Part shown: in pieces, positions 8,611 through 17,337 of the stretch
Layout of the letters: the number at the start of each line of letters is the position of its first letter
Numbering within the stretch: position 1 is the first letter of the stretch
DNA from: Izemoplasma sp964435595
Lineage (GTDB): Bacteria; Bacillota_I; Bacilli_A; Izemoplasmatales; Izemoplasmataceae
Direction of reading: 5' to 3'
NCBI GenBank assembly: GCA_964435595.1
Contig: CAYSZV010000008.1
Location: 1-64,000 of the forward strand
Length of the DNA stretch: 64,000 nucleotides
Made by a program: the position numbers and the translations under genes
Notes under the pieces: generated by a model
Databases searched by the model: none
What the model saw: only the letters and a program-made list of their open reading frames with translations
What the model was told of the DNA's origin: nothing

Positions 8611-10055
8611 TCTTCTAATAAGTCACGATACTTCACAATCGGCTTTCTAGCTGCTTTTGCTTCATCTAAGCGTTTTACAATTGTAGTATATGGTGCACCT
8701 TTAACTAATTCTGGATCTTCTTTTGCTTCTTTTGCTACAATTCTCATCACTTGTATAAAGCTATCAATTGTTGCCTTACTTTCTGTTTCAGGAGGCTCAA
8801 TCATCAATGCTTCTTTCACGACAAGTGGGAAGTAAACAGTTGGTGGGTGAACATCATAGTCTAGTAAACGTTTGGCAACATCTAAAGTTGTTACGTGATT
8901 TGATTTATCAATTAATCCATCAAATACGAACTCATGCTTGCAAATACCTTTGATAGGTAATAAATATAAGTCTTTCAATGATTCTTTGATGTAGTTAGCA
9001 TTTAACACACTAAATTTTCCGATATATTGGAAATTTTCTTTTCCAACTGTTAATAAGTAACTATAGGCTTTTAAAACAACACCAATATTTCCATAAAAGT
9101 GTGAGATTTGTCCTAGAGTAGTTTCGTTTGAATCTTCGATGTAGAACCCTTCTTCACCTTTATGCACAACAGGTTTTGGTAAGAAGTCGATTAAGAATTG
9201 TTTCACTCCAACTGGTCCACTTCCTGGTCCTCCACCACCATGAGGTGTTGAAAAGGTTTTATGTAGGTTGATATGCATGATATCAAATCCCATATCTCCA
9301 GGACGTGCTAATCCCAATATTGGATTTAAATTAGCTCCATCGTAATATAATAATCCCCCAGCTTCATGTACCAACTTAGCAATTTCACAAATATCTTTTT
9401 CAAAAATACCCAGTGTGTTTGGGTTGGTTAGCATGATTCCAGCAATCGTATCATCTAATACTTTTTTTAAGTCTTCTACGTTTACTGTACCGTCTTCATT
9501 TGATTTTACTTCAACAGTATCATAGCCTGCGACTGAAGCTGATGCAGGGTTTGTACCATGTGCGCTATCAGGAACAATAATTTTAGTTCGTTTCAAATCA
9601 TTTCTATCTTCATGATAACGTTTCATTATCATCAAACCAACCAGTTCACCATGCGCTCCAGCATAAGGATTTAAAGTAAATTGATCTAATCCGCTTAATT
9701 CAGATAGAATTCTTTGTGTTTCATAATATACTTCTAACACTCCTTGTGCTCCCACTGCAGGTGTATAAGGATGAATATTGAATCCCGGAAGATTGGACAT
9801 ATCTTGATTGATTTTAGGATTGTATTTCATTGTACAAGAACCTAATGGATAAAATCCTTTTTCAATCCCAAAATTTTTAAATGATACATTAGTATAATGT
9901 CGCACTGCTTCTAATTCGCTTACTTGTGGTAATAAAGCTTCTTCTTGTCGACACAAATGAGATGAGAAGGTTACTGTTTCAAACTCATTTTTAGGAAGAC
10001 TATATCCCAGACGACCTTCATTTGAAATTTCAAATATTAGTTTATCGTAATACAT
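8607..10055 (-). CDS. gcvPB: Glycine dehydrogenase (decarboxylating) subunit 2
   Basis: This is the PLP-carrying half of the two-subunit P protein. It decarboxylates glycine and transfers the aminomethyl group to the lipoyl arm of GcvH. The PLP lysine is Lys266 in HINLHKTFSTPHGGGGPGSG, and the conserved SAHGTNPASAS segment is at 164-174. The length of 482 residues matches GcvPB. It overlaps gcvPA by one base upstream and lpd by four downstream, so translation is probably coupled. No oddity is seen. Confidence 0.96.
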   Translation of the reverse strand: MYYDKLIFEISNEGRLGYSLPKNEFETVTFSSHLCRQEEALLPQVSELEAVRHYTNVSFKNFGIEKGFYPLGSCTMKYNPKINQDMSNLPGFNIHPYTPAVGAQGVLEVYYETQRILSELSGLDQFTLNPYAGAHGELVGLMIMKRYHEDRNDLKRTKIIVPDSAHGTNPASASVAGYDTVEVKSNEDGTVNVEDLKKVLDDTIAGIMLTNPNTLGIFEKDICEIAKLVHEAGGLLYYDGANLNPILGLARPGDMGFDIMHINLHKTFSTPHGGGGPGSGPVGVKQFLIDFLPKPVVHKGEEGFYIEDSNETTLGQISHFYGNIGVVLKAYSYLLTVGKENFQYIGKFSVLNANYIKESLKDLYLLPIKGICKHEFVFDGLIDKSNHVTTLDVAKRLLDYDVHPPTVYFPLVVKEALMIEPPETESKATIDSFIQVMRIVAKEAKEDPELVKGAPYTTIVKRLDEAKAARKPIVKYRDLLEE

Positions 10056-11383
10056 TAGATCGCCTCCAATACTGATACAAGATTATCAATTTCAGCTTTG
10101 GTACGTTTTTCTGTTGCACTGAACAATAAATATCCTTGCTTATTCTTATCATATTTTGCTAAATGAAGGGGTCCTAAAATACCTGCATCTAGTAAATTGC
10201 TTTCAATTTGTTTTGGATCTTTCGTTGTTTTAATAAGACAATCCTTAAAGAATGGAGCATCATAAACAGGTTCAAACCCATCAAGGTTGATTACTTCATT
10301 GTATAAATAATGCGTTGCATTTACTGAGTTTTGTTGAACTTCAAGTAATCCTTTTTTACCCATAATTGCAAGATAAATCGTCACATATAATGCTAGTAAA
10401 CTTTGATTACTACATATGTTAGAATTTGCTTTTTCTCTTTTTATGTGTTGCTCTCTAGCTTGTAGTGTAAGGACAAAGGCTCTTTTACCATCTGTATCTG
10501 TGGTAACTCCACAAATTCTACCTGGCATTTTTCTCATTAATTTTTTTGTTGTTGCTAAATAGCCAATAAATGGACCACCAAATCCCATCGGAACACCAAA
10601 ACTTTGGGCATCACCAACAGCAATATCAACACCGTATTCACCAGGTGTTTTTAACATGCTTAAACTAGAGATATCAGAATTCATAATGAAAATCCCTTTG
10701 GTTTCATCTAAGATATTTCTAACATCTTTTAAATCTTCTATAATTCCATAGAAGTTTGGACTTTGGATAATCACACCAGCATAGTCATTGGAATTTTTCG
10801 ATGTAAAATCTTCAATTGATGTTACACCTTCGTGTTCTTCAATCATATCCACTTCAATTCCTTTGTATTTTGCATAAGTGCGAACCACTTCAATGATGTT
10901 TGGATTCACAGTTTTAGAAATGAGAATCTTATTGCGTTTCTTCACATTAATAGCCATAAACATAGCTTCTGCTGTTGCGGTAGCTCCATCATACATAGAG
11001 GCGTTTGAAACGTCCATTTTCGTTAATTCACATATCAGTGATTGATATTCGAAAATGTACTGTAAAGTACCTTGAGATATCTCAGGTTGGTACGGTGTAT
11101 ATGCAGTTAAGAACTCTTGTCTTTCTATCAAATGTCTGATTACACTTGGAGTATAATGATCGTATGCACCTGCTCCTACAAACGGAATCAAGTTCATGTT
11201 TTTATTTGCCAATTCATTAAATCTCTTTTGTAGTTCGATTTCACTATGAGAAAATGGAACATCAATACTCTGTCCCATTAAATCATTTGGTATTTCAGCA
11301 AATAAATCCTCGATATTGTCTACTCCAATTACCTCTAACATTTGTTGTATATCTTCTTTGGTATGAGGTAAATATTTAAACAT
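10055..11383 (-). CDS. gcvPA: Glycine dehydrogenase (decarboxylating) subunit 1
   Basis: This is the other half of the split P protein; it lacks the PLP lysine and forms the heterodimer with GcvPB. The N terminus YLPHTKEDIQQMLEVIG, the segment FVGAGAYDHYTPSVI and the YQPEISQGTLQYIFEYQS block are typical of the family. The length of 442 residues is normal. It starts 10 bases after gcvH with a GGAGAGAT ribosome site. The split P protein is the usual form in Firmicutes and thermophiles, in contrast to the single long chain of enterics. Confidence 0.96.
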   Translation of the reverse strand: MFKYLPHTKEDIQQMLEVIGVDNIEDLFAEIPNDLMGQSIDVPFSHSEIELQKRFNELANKNMNLIPFVGAGAYDHYTPSVIRHLIERQEFLTAYTPYQPEISQGTLQYIFEYQSLICELTKMDVSNASMYDGATATAEAMFMAINVKKRNKILISKTVNPNIIEVVRTYAKYKGIEVDMIEEHEGVTSIEDFTSKNSNDYAGVIIQSPNFYGIIEDLKDVRNILDETKGIFIMNSDISSLSMLKTPGEYGVDIAVGDAQSFGVPMGFGGPFIGYLATTKKLMRKMPGRICGVTTDTDGKRAFVLTLQAREQHIKREKANSNICSNQSLLALYVTIYLAIMGKKGLLEVQQNSVNATHYLYNEVINLDGFEPVYDAPFFKDCLIKTTKDPKQIESNLLDAGILGPLHLAKYDKNKQGYLLFSATEKRTKAEIDNLVSVLEAI

Positions 11384-11393
11384 ATTATCTCTC

Positions 11394-11771
11394 CTATTCG
11401 CAGATTTCTTTATACTCTTCAGCGCTTAATAATGAATTTAGTTCTGATTTGTCTTCTAATTCGATTTTTACGATCCAGTTTTCATATGGATCTTCATTAA
11501 TTAATTCTGGACTATCTTCAAGTTCATCATTAACAATAACGATAGTTCCCGTAACAGGGCTTAATATATCGCTTGCAGCTTTTACTGATTCAATTGCTGA
11601 TAATTCTCCACCAGCATCAACTTGATCATCTTCTTCAGGTAGTTCCACGAATACGATTTCACCTAAACTTTCTTGCGCGTAATCCGTGATCCCTATAAAT
11701 CCAAACCCGTCTACTACCTTAATCCATTCATGTGTTGTAGTGTAATATAAACCTTCAATAATTTTACTCAT
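11394..11771 (-). CDS. gcvH: Glycine cleavage system H protein
   Basis: This is the 125-residue lipoyl carrier that shuttles the aminomethyl group between P, T and L proteins. The lipoylated lysine is Lys64 in the motif ESVKAASDILSP, and the N-terminal HEWIK segment is typical. It lies 13 bases downstream of gcvT and 10 upstream of gcvPA. It is the only lipoyl-domain protein in the window and therefore the obvious substrate of the fused ligase-synthase gene at the head of the operon. Confidence 0.97.
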   Translation of the reverse strand: MSKIIEGLYYTTTHEWIKVVDGFGFIGITDYAQESLGEIVFVELPEEDDQVDAGGELSAIESVKAASDILSPVTGTIVIVNDELEDSPELINEDPYENWIVKIELEDKSELNSLLSAEEYKEICE

Positions 11772-11784
11772 AATATACCCTCCA

Positions 11785-12873
11785 TTACTTCTTATATTTT
11801 TTGGAATAAAATTTCTTTTTTACAACCTTAGCTGCTTTGAGTTTATTCCTAATTTCAACTGTTACTTCTGTTCCTAATATATCATAAGGTCTATCAATCA
11901 TTGCTAGTGCAACAGTTCTTCCCGTTGATGGAGATTTGTATCCTGTTGTAACGAATCCCACTAGCGTATCTTGATGATACACATTATAACCTTCTCTCAT
12001 AATACCCTTGTCAATTAATTCAAGTCCACATATACGTCTTGTTGTTTTGTTTCGTTTTTGTTCAAGTAAAGCATCTTTACCAATAAAATCACCTGCATCC
12101 AATTTCACTGCGAAACTGTATCCTGCTTCTATCGGGGTAATATCTTTAGATAATTCATGACCATATAACGGCAAATTAACTTCAAAACGCAAGGTGTCTC
12201 TTGCTCCAAGACCAATTGGTAACACTTGTTCGTTTCCTTTTTCCAAAATGTCATCCCAAAGCTCTACTATATCATTATGTGTACCATAGATTTCGAATCC
12301 ATCCTCACCAGTATATCCTGTTCTTGAAACAAGGTATAGTACATCATTTATCTTTATATTTTGATGAGTGAAAAATGTAATTTTATTCAAATCAAAATCT
12401 GTCATTGTTTGTAAGATAGTTTCTGCTTTTGGACCTTGAAAGGCGATTTCACTAAAGTTATCAGATTCATTTGAAACAGTACAATCAAATGAATTTTGTG
12501 AGATAATCCAATCATAATCCTTGTCTACATTTGATGCGTTAACAATGAGCAAGTAATGTTCTGAAGTGAATTTGTAAACAAGTAAATCATCAACAACTCC
12601 ACCGCTTGGATAAAGCATCATTCCATACAATACTTGATTCTCAACCATAGTAGGCACATCATTTGTAAAAATGTAATCCACAAACTTTTCCGCTTCATTT
12701 CCTTTAATACATATTTCACCCATATGTGAAACATCAAATAATCCACTATTGTTTCTAACTGAATTATGTTCCTCTGTTATCGAAGTATACACTATTGGCA
12801 TTTCATATCCTGCAAATGGTACTATTTTTGCTCCAAGTGCAACATGTTTATCATATAACGCTGTTTTTTTCAT
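11785..12873 (-). CDS. gcvT: Aminomethyltransferase (glycine cleavage T protein)
   Basis: The T protein releases ammonia from aminomethyl-H protein and makes methylene-tetrahydrofolate. The N terminus KKTALYDKHVALGAKIVPFAGYEMP, the block SGLFDVSHMGEI and the C-terminal GFVTTGYKSPSTGRTVALAMI are family hallmarks. A longer open frame exists upstream, but ATG 12873 is preferred: it has AAGGAGAATAAC just before it, and upstream codons lie in another frame of the preceding gene. It starts one base after the stop of the LplA-LipA fusion. The protein has 362 residues, which is normal. Confidence 0.95.
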   Translation of the reverse strand: MKKTALYDKHVALGAKIVPFAGYEMPIVYTSITEEHNSVRNNSGLFDVSHMGEICIKGNEAEKFVDYIFTNDVPTMVENQVLYGMMLYPSGGVVDDLLVYKFTSEHYLLIVNASNVDKDYDWIISQNSFDCTVSNESDNFSEIAFQGPKAETILQTMTDFDLNKITFFTHQNIKINDVLYLVSRTGYTGEDGFEIYGTHNDIVELWDDILEKGNEQVLPIGLGARDTLRFEVNLPLYGHELSKDITPIEAGYSFAVKLDAGDFIGKDALLEQKRNKTTRRICGLELIDKGIMREGYNVYHQDTLVGFVTTGYKSPSTGRTVALAMIDRPYDILGTEVTVEIRNKLKAAKVVKKKFYSKKYKK

Positions 12874-12874
12874 G

Positions 12875-14707
12875 TTATTCTCCTTCAAATTGCTTTTGTG
12901 CTTGATAACTACTACGAACCATCGGTCCACTAGCAATATATCTAAATCCTTTTTGCTTTCCAATTTGTTTGTACAATTCAAATACTTCTAAAGATACATA
13001 TTCTTGTACTTCGATGTGATCTTTTGAAGGTCTTAAATACTGTCCTATCGTCATTATATCACAATTGATATCTCGCAAATCATCCATGACTTTAAAAACT
13101 TGTTCTTGTGTTTCCCCAATTCCAACCATAATTCCACTTTTAGTAAGAATATTTGGATTGATTTTTTTAACTGTTTCAAGTACTTTTAGAGATCTCCGAT
13201 AATCTGCATTATCTCTAAATCCATCGTATAATTCTTCTGTTGTTTCCAAGTTATGATTAATAACATCTGGAGCAGCATCAACAACACGTTTAATACTATC
13301 ATAATCTCCCATAAAATCAGGAATTAAGACTTCGATTGTGACATCTTTAGTATTGTTTTTCAATTCATTGATTACTTGAACAAATTGCTTGCTTCCATAA
13401 TCTTCTAAATCGTCTCTTGTAACACTTGTTACAACGACATGTTTAAGACCCATTATTTGAACTGCATGTAATATATTTTTCGGTTCATATGGATCAACTT
13501 CATCAGGATCTCCATGAATTACATCGCAAAATGCACAATTTCGAGTACATCTTGTTCCTAAAATCATAAAAGTTGCAGTCTTATTACTGAAGCATTCCAA
13601 TTGATTTGGGCAACTTGCTTCCTGACAAACGGTATGAAGATTGTGTTGTCTTAACAACGCCCTGATTTCTTTGGTTTGCTTGTTTAATTGTTTCATATCA
13701 ATTTTTAAATAATCCGGTTTCGTAATTCGAATAGGTCGTTCAAAGAATACGCCCAGAAATTCACTATGTCTAAGTTTATATATGTAATCTTTTACTTTGT
13801 AATTTTTCAACACTTTCACAAACGATTCATAAGTATAATTTACACCTATAAAAGCGTTTTCAAAGTCAGTTAAATTATTTAGACTAAAGAAGTCCCCAGA
13901 TAATTTAAAATCGGTAACTTGATTGTTTTTTATGACAACATCAAATGTTATATTACCTGCATCAAATTTCTCTTTTTTTCTAATATCAAACTTAGGATTT
14001 TTGCCATAATTCCACTCATCTGTGCTAAACTTCTGAGCATATTTGTTAATTGCATTTAAATCTAAGTCTTCAACTCGAACTTCACTAGTCTTTATTTGAC
14101 TAACTATAAAATCATATAATTGATCTTGTGTGATGGAAAGTTCCTCACTTATATTAAGCACTCTTGATTTGACACTTGTAACGGCATGTTTTGTCAATTT
14201 CGCTTTATCTGGTGTCAAACTTCCAATTAAATGATCCATGTTGCTATTGAACAAAATTGTTCCATGAATAACCATTTTATCTTTATGAATAAACTCAGCG
14301 TTTCCACTAAATTTTCTTCCTAAATGTAATATATCATTACGACCTGTAAATTTCGCTTGTAAGCCAAGTTCATTAACAGCATCAACAATATGATGAACAT
14401 GCGCGCCAAATATATCCTTATGGCTCTTCTTATCAGTAATAAAAGAAAATTGTAAGCAGCCTAAGTCTGTATAAACAGCTCCACCACCACTATTTCTTCT
14501 AACGACCTTAATATTATGTTCTTTAATATAGTTTTCATCGATTTCAATTGTTGTTACTTGATGTCTACCAATCATTACAGTTGGTACAACATTCCAAAGT
14601 AAAAAGATGTCCTCTTCGTAGTTATAGTCTTTTATTAGGTATTCTTCCAGTCCGAAATAAAAGCTACAATCCTTATAAGAAGCCTTAGAAGTGTCTATAT
14701 AAAGCAT
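12875..14707 (-). CDS. Fused lipoate-protein ligase A - lipoyl synthase
   Basis: A single uninterrupted 610-residue frame joins two enzymes. Residues 1-325 are a lipoate-protein ligase: the RRNSGGGAVY motif is at 70-79, the adenylate-contacting Lys132 lies in GRKFSGNA, and the LplA accessory domain follows (about 240-325). Residues 336-610 are lipoyl synthase, a radical-SAM enzyme: auxiliary cluster cysteines C361, C366, C372 (CQEASCPNQLEC), SAM-cluster cysteines C387, C391, C394 (CTRNCAFC), and the C-terminal RSSY at 598-601 that ligates the auxiliary cluster. Both halves keep their catalytic residues. Ligase (loading octanoate or lipoate on GcvH) and synthase (sulfur insertion) would thus act as one polypeptide. 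It is the first gene of the gcv operon. No separate lipB or lipA is seen. Confidence 0.93.
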   Translation of the reverse strand: MLYIDTSKASYKDCSFYFGLEEYLIKDYNYEEDIFLLWNVVPTVMIGRHQVTTIEIDENYIKEHNIKVVRRNSGGGAVYTDLGCLQFSFITDKKSHKDIFGAHVHHIVDAVNELGLQAKFTGRNDILHLGRKFSGNAEFIHKDKMVIHGTILFNSNMDHLIGSLTPDKAKLTKHAVTSVKSRVLNISEELSITQDQLYDFIVSQIKTSEVRVEDLDLNAINKYAQKFSTDEWNYGKNPKFDIRKKEKFDAGNITFDVVIKNNQVTDFKLSGDFFSLNNLTDFENAFIGVNYTYESFVKVLKNYKVKDYIYKLRHSEFLGVFFERPIRITKPDYLKIDMKQLNKQTKEIRALLRQHNLHTVCQEASCPNQLECFSNKTATFMILGTRCTRNCAFCDVIHGDPDEVDPYEPKNILHAVQIMGLKHVVVTSVTRDDLEDYGSKQFVQVINELKNNTKDVTIEVLIPDFMGDYDSIKRVVDAAPDVINHNLETTEELYDGFRDNADYRRSLKVLETVKKINPNILTKSGIMVGIGETQEQVFKVMDDLRDINCDIMTIGQYLRPSKDHIEVQEYVSLEVFELYKQIGKQKGFRYIASGPMVRSSYQAQKQFEGE

Positions 14708-14732
14708 ATTTTCACCATCTTTCTACAACAAT

Positions 14733-14760
14733 ATATTAACACATTTTTTTCAATACTCAA
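14733..14760 (-). promoter_or_regulatory. Candidate promoter of the lipoylation-glycine cleavage operon
   Basis: On the minus strand TTGAGT (14760-14755) and TAATAT (14738-14733) are 16 bases apart, with the start codon 26 bases further on. The space to the upstream gene (about 100 bases) is too short for a glycine riboswitch and none is visible. Confidence 0.4.
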
Positions 14761-14769
14761 GGATATTTT

Positions 14770-14803
14770 AGAAGAAAAAAAAAGAAGGTACAAGTACCTT
14801 CTT
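14770..14803 (-). terminator. Terminator of the double-HU membrane gene
   Basis: The 10-bp stem AAGAAGGTAC/GTACCTTCTT (14782-14803) is followed on the minus strand by a run of Ts. It lies directly after the stop at 14807. Confidence 0.85.
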
Positions 14804-14806
14804 TTC

Positions 14807-16105
14807 CTATTTAATTTTTTCTTTAAATTTCTTATCAAATCTTAATCTAACTTGAGTATGGGCTTCTACAATGATTTTTTCTGAAGTGATTGGATTTACA
14901 CCTTCTTTTTCAGGTATAACAATCGTTGTGAAAGTACCAAAATCATCTATTTTTACAGAATCTTTAGCGGCAAGCGTTTCTTTAATAACTTGTGCAAAAT
15001 ATTTCAAGAATTTATTGGCTTTATTTTTACTTAAGTCAGTCGTTTCATCGATTAAATTGATAATATCAATTTTTGTTCTCTTCTCAATAACTTTTTTCTT
15101 TTTTGGTGCAGGTTTTGTTACTAAGATAGGTTCTTTTTTATCTTCTTTTATAACCTTTGGTTCTTGCTTTATTTCTTCGACAGCTGGTTTAGGATCTACT
15201 ACAGGTTCTTCAACAACTGGTTCTTCAACAACTGGTTCAGGAGTGTCTTCTTGCTTCACAAATGCTTTATTTGAAGTTTCTTTCACATCCATTGTAATCA
15301 TATCTTTAAATGGCTTATAAGCAGAAAATTTAACTGCTGTATATGCTTCAATTGTAATAGGTTCAAATGTTTGTGGATTGATTGCTTCTCTTGATTTATG
15401 CTCTTTTGTATAGAAACGCCCAAAGTCATCCAGTTTTACTTCACTTTTAGCAGCCATTTGATCTTTGATTTCATCTAACAATGCATTCATAAATTTTTTG
15501 GCTTTATATTCACTCAAATCAGAATTTTTAGCAATTATTGTAATAAGGTCACCTTTTGTAACTCTAGTGTAGGTCTCTTTTTCTTCTTTTTGTACAATCG
15601 GCTTAGGTGCTTCAGCAACAGGAGTTTCTTCAACTACTTCTTCAGTCTCTTCGACTTTCGCAAGCACTTCATCAATAATACTGATTGATACATCTTCAAC
15701 TTCAGTGGCTTCTTCTTTTTTAATTTGTTTGTATGTTTCTGTTTGACTAAATGCAACAGAAGATGGTTTTTCCTCTTTGATATTTAATTTTGCTTCTGCT
15801 TGTTTTCTTCTTTGTTTTTTTCTTCTTAAATCTTCAGCAGACTCCAATGTTTCAGCACGTTGCATTGCAACTAAAAAGATTCGTGCTAAAATGATAGATA
15901 CAAGCATTCCCACAGAGCTTCCAATAATCATTGCTTGAAGCCAAGCGAAACCTGATCTCATAAATCCTGTAGATGCATTAGAAAAATCATATGCATTTAA
16001 TAGCATACCTATGACTAAAAATACAACTAAGAGGACTAAAAATATGAATGTCAAAATGAATGTATAATCCAATAGTTTTTTGTATAACCTTACTCGTCTG
16101 TTCAC
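14807..16105 (-). CDS. Membrane-anchored protein with two HU/IHF-type DNA-binding domains
   Basis: Two transmembrane helices (about 12-38 and 52-80) are joined by a short loop. Flanking basic residues (N-terminal RRVRLYKK; RRKKQRRK at 95-102) place both termini inside the cell by the positive-inside rule. A long acidic, Pro-rich linker follows, then an HU-like domain at about 180-268, a second linker with EEPVVEEPVVDP, and a second HU-like domain at about 341-430. Each domain has the KxDLI/IDIIN helix start, a DDFG turn (226-229, 387-390) and the NP at the tip of the beta-arm (N243-P244, N404-P405). The start is a GTG behind GAGGTGG. It is monocistronic. HU normally is a soluble 90-residue dimer; here the two copies could form one intramolecular pair tethering DNA to the membrane. 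That role is inference. Confidence 0.85.
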   Translation of the reverse strand: MNRRVRLYKKLLDYTFILTFIFLVLLVVFLVIGMLLNAYDFSNASTGFMRSGFAWLQAMIIGSSVGMLVSIILARIFLVAMQRAETLESAEDLRRKKQRRKQAEAKLNIKEEKPSSVAFSQTETYKQIKKEEATEVEDVSISIIDEVLAKVEETEEVVEETPVAEAPKPIVQKEEKETYTRVTKGDLITIIAKNSDLSEYKAKKFMNALLDEIKDQMAAKSEVKLDDFGRFYTKEHKSREAINPQTFEPITIEAYTAVKFSAYKPFKDMITMDVKETSNKAFVKQEDTPEPVVEEPVVEEPVVDPKPAVEEIKQEPKVIKEDKKEPILVTKPAPKKKKVIEKRTKIDIINLIDETTDLSKNKANKFLKYFAQVIKETLAAKDSVKIDDFGTFTTIVIPEKEGVNPITSEKIIVEAHTQVRLRFDKKFKEKIK

Positions 16106-16126
16106 AGAACCACCTCTCTCTATATT

Positions 16127-16155
16127 ATTTTACATTAAAATTGGATATTTTACAA
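16127..16155 (-). promoter_or_regulatory. Putative promoter of the double-HU gene
   Basis: TTGTAA (16155-16150) and TAAAAT (16132-16127) are separated by 17 bases on the minus strand, upstream of the GAGGTGG/GTG start at 16105. Confidence 0.5.
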
Positions 16156-16227
16156 AAAATTATTTAACATTTACTACATTGACTATAAATATAGTATAAT
16201 TAGTTATTATATCCAGGAGGAAACAAT

Positions 16228-17322
16228 ATGTTCTCAATTTTGAATAACTTTAAAACTGCTAATAATATACTTTTAATTTTAATCAATAAAATGAAGAAAA
16301 ATGGCTATCATATTTTTCTTCATAAACATAAATTAAACGACCAATATACGATCGATAAAATTACTGTAAAGACAAGAAAAAAAACCAAATATAGACTGGT
16401 TTTATCTGCTGGGCTTCATGGAATAGAAGGCTTTGTAGGTCATGCTGCAATTCATACATTTCTAACTGAATTACTAGACACTTTAATCGATAATACTGAA
16501 ATTGTTATTTATCCGACAATCAATCCGTATGGAATGGACACCAATCAGCGAACTAACATAAATAATGTTGATCTGAATAGAAACTTCTCAAAGAATAATT
16601 TTGCTTCAGAAAACAATCACTATTTAAAGGTAAAAGATTTTGTTGAACCAAAAGAATTTAAAAATGCAGTCACAATGAATTCTAGTTTCTATTATGAACT
16701 TGGTAAATTGATTAAAACCTATGGAGTAAAGGATCTCAATCAAGCATTCTTGTTAGGACAAAATTATCAGGATAAGGGTATATATTATTCTGGTACAAAT
16801 TACGAGCCAGAAACACAGTATATTATGGATGAATTTCGAAATTTTATGAAAACGAAAATTCCGTTAATTTGGATTGACTTACACAGTGGATATGGACCAA
16901 AGTACCAAATGAGCATCATCAATTCTAAATATGAGATTGACCTGACAAATGATATGATTAAAAATTGCAATTACCCGCTAATATGGGGTGCAAATGAAGA
17001 TGATATCTATGACACTGATGGTGATATCATCGAAAAACTATATGAGATCAAAGAAGATAAATTCAATAAAAATGATTTTTATGGAACTTGTTTTGAATTT
17101 GGTACAAGCGGAGAAGGTACACTAAAATCAATTGAAAGTTTAAAAGCTCTTCTTGCCATAAACAATGTTAGGTTTGTAAAAGAAAACATGAATATGTCTA
17201 AATATGCAACGAAACTTATGAAAAAGCAATTTGCTCCAACAAGTGAAAAATGGCGCATTAAAGCACATCAAGATTTCATCGATGCTATTAATGAAATAAT
17301 CAAATATAAAAAACTCGTATAA
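16228..17322 (+). CDS. M14-like zinc peptidase, DUF2817 family
   Basis: The protein resembles the DUF2817 branch of the M14 carboxypeptidase fold. Predicted zinc ligands are His64 and Glu67 (SAGLHGIEGF) and His219 (IDLHSGYG), with the substrate-contact segment NNVDLNRNF at 112-120 and a likely catalytic Glu in FEFGTSGEG. There is no signal peptide, so it should act in the cytoplasm, perhaps on peptides or amide-linked small molecules; the true substrate is unknown. The length of 364 residues is typical. It has a strong AGGAGG site 7 bases before ATG and stands alone on the plus strand, ending at a shared terminator. Confidence 0.8.
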   Translation: MFSILNNFKTANNILLILINKMKKNGYHIFLHKHKLNDQYTIDKITVKTRKKTKYRLVLSAGLHGIEGFVGHAAIHTFLTELLDTLIDNTEIVIYPTINPYGMDTNQRTNINNVDLNRNFSKNNFASENNHYLKVKDFVEPKEFKNAVTMNSSFYYELGKLIKTYGVKDLNQAFLLGQNYQDKGIYYSGTNYEPETQYIMDEFRNFMKTKIPLIWIDLHSGYGPKYQMSIINSKYEIDLTNDMIKNCNYPLIWGANEDDIYDTDGDIIEKLYEIKEDKFNKNDFYGTCFEFGTSGEGTLKSIESLKALLAINNVRFVKENMNMSKYATKLMKKQFAPTSEKWRIKAHQDFIDAINEIIKYKKLV

Positions 17323-17337
17323 TTACGAGTTTTTTTA
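17312..17337. terminator. Bidirectional terminator
   Basis: Stem AACTCGTA/TACGAGTT with a four-base loop, followed by T7 on the plus strand and preceded by an A run. It separates two convergent genes. Confidence 0.85.

Noticed and set aside
12749..12991. N-terminally extended GcvT starting at 12981 and a plus-strand ORF in the same place
   Set aside because: Both overlap the lipoyl synthase coding sequence; ATG 12873 has a good ribosome site and a family-like N terminus.
14708..14806. Glycine riboswitch upstream of the glycine cleavage operon
   Set aside because: The space is under 100 bases, half of it is the terminator of the next gene, and no aptamer-like structure is visible.
15196..15240. 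Short tandem repeat encoding EEPVVEEPVV
   Set aside because: It is only two to three units within a low-complexity linker and does not stand out as a mobile or phase-variable repeat.
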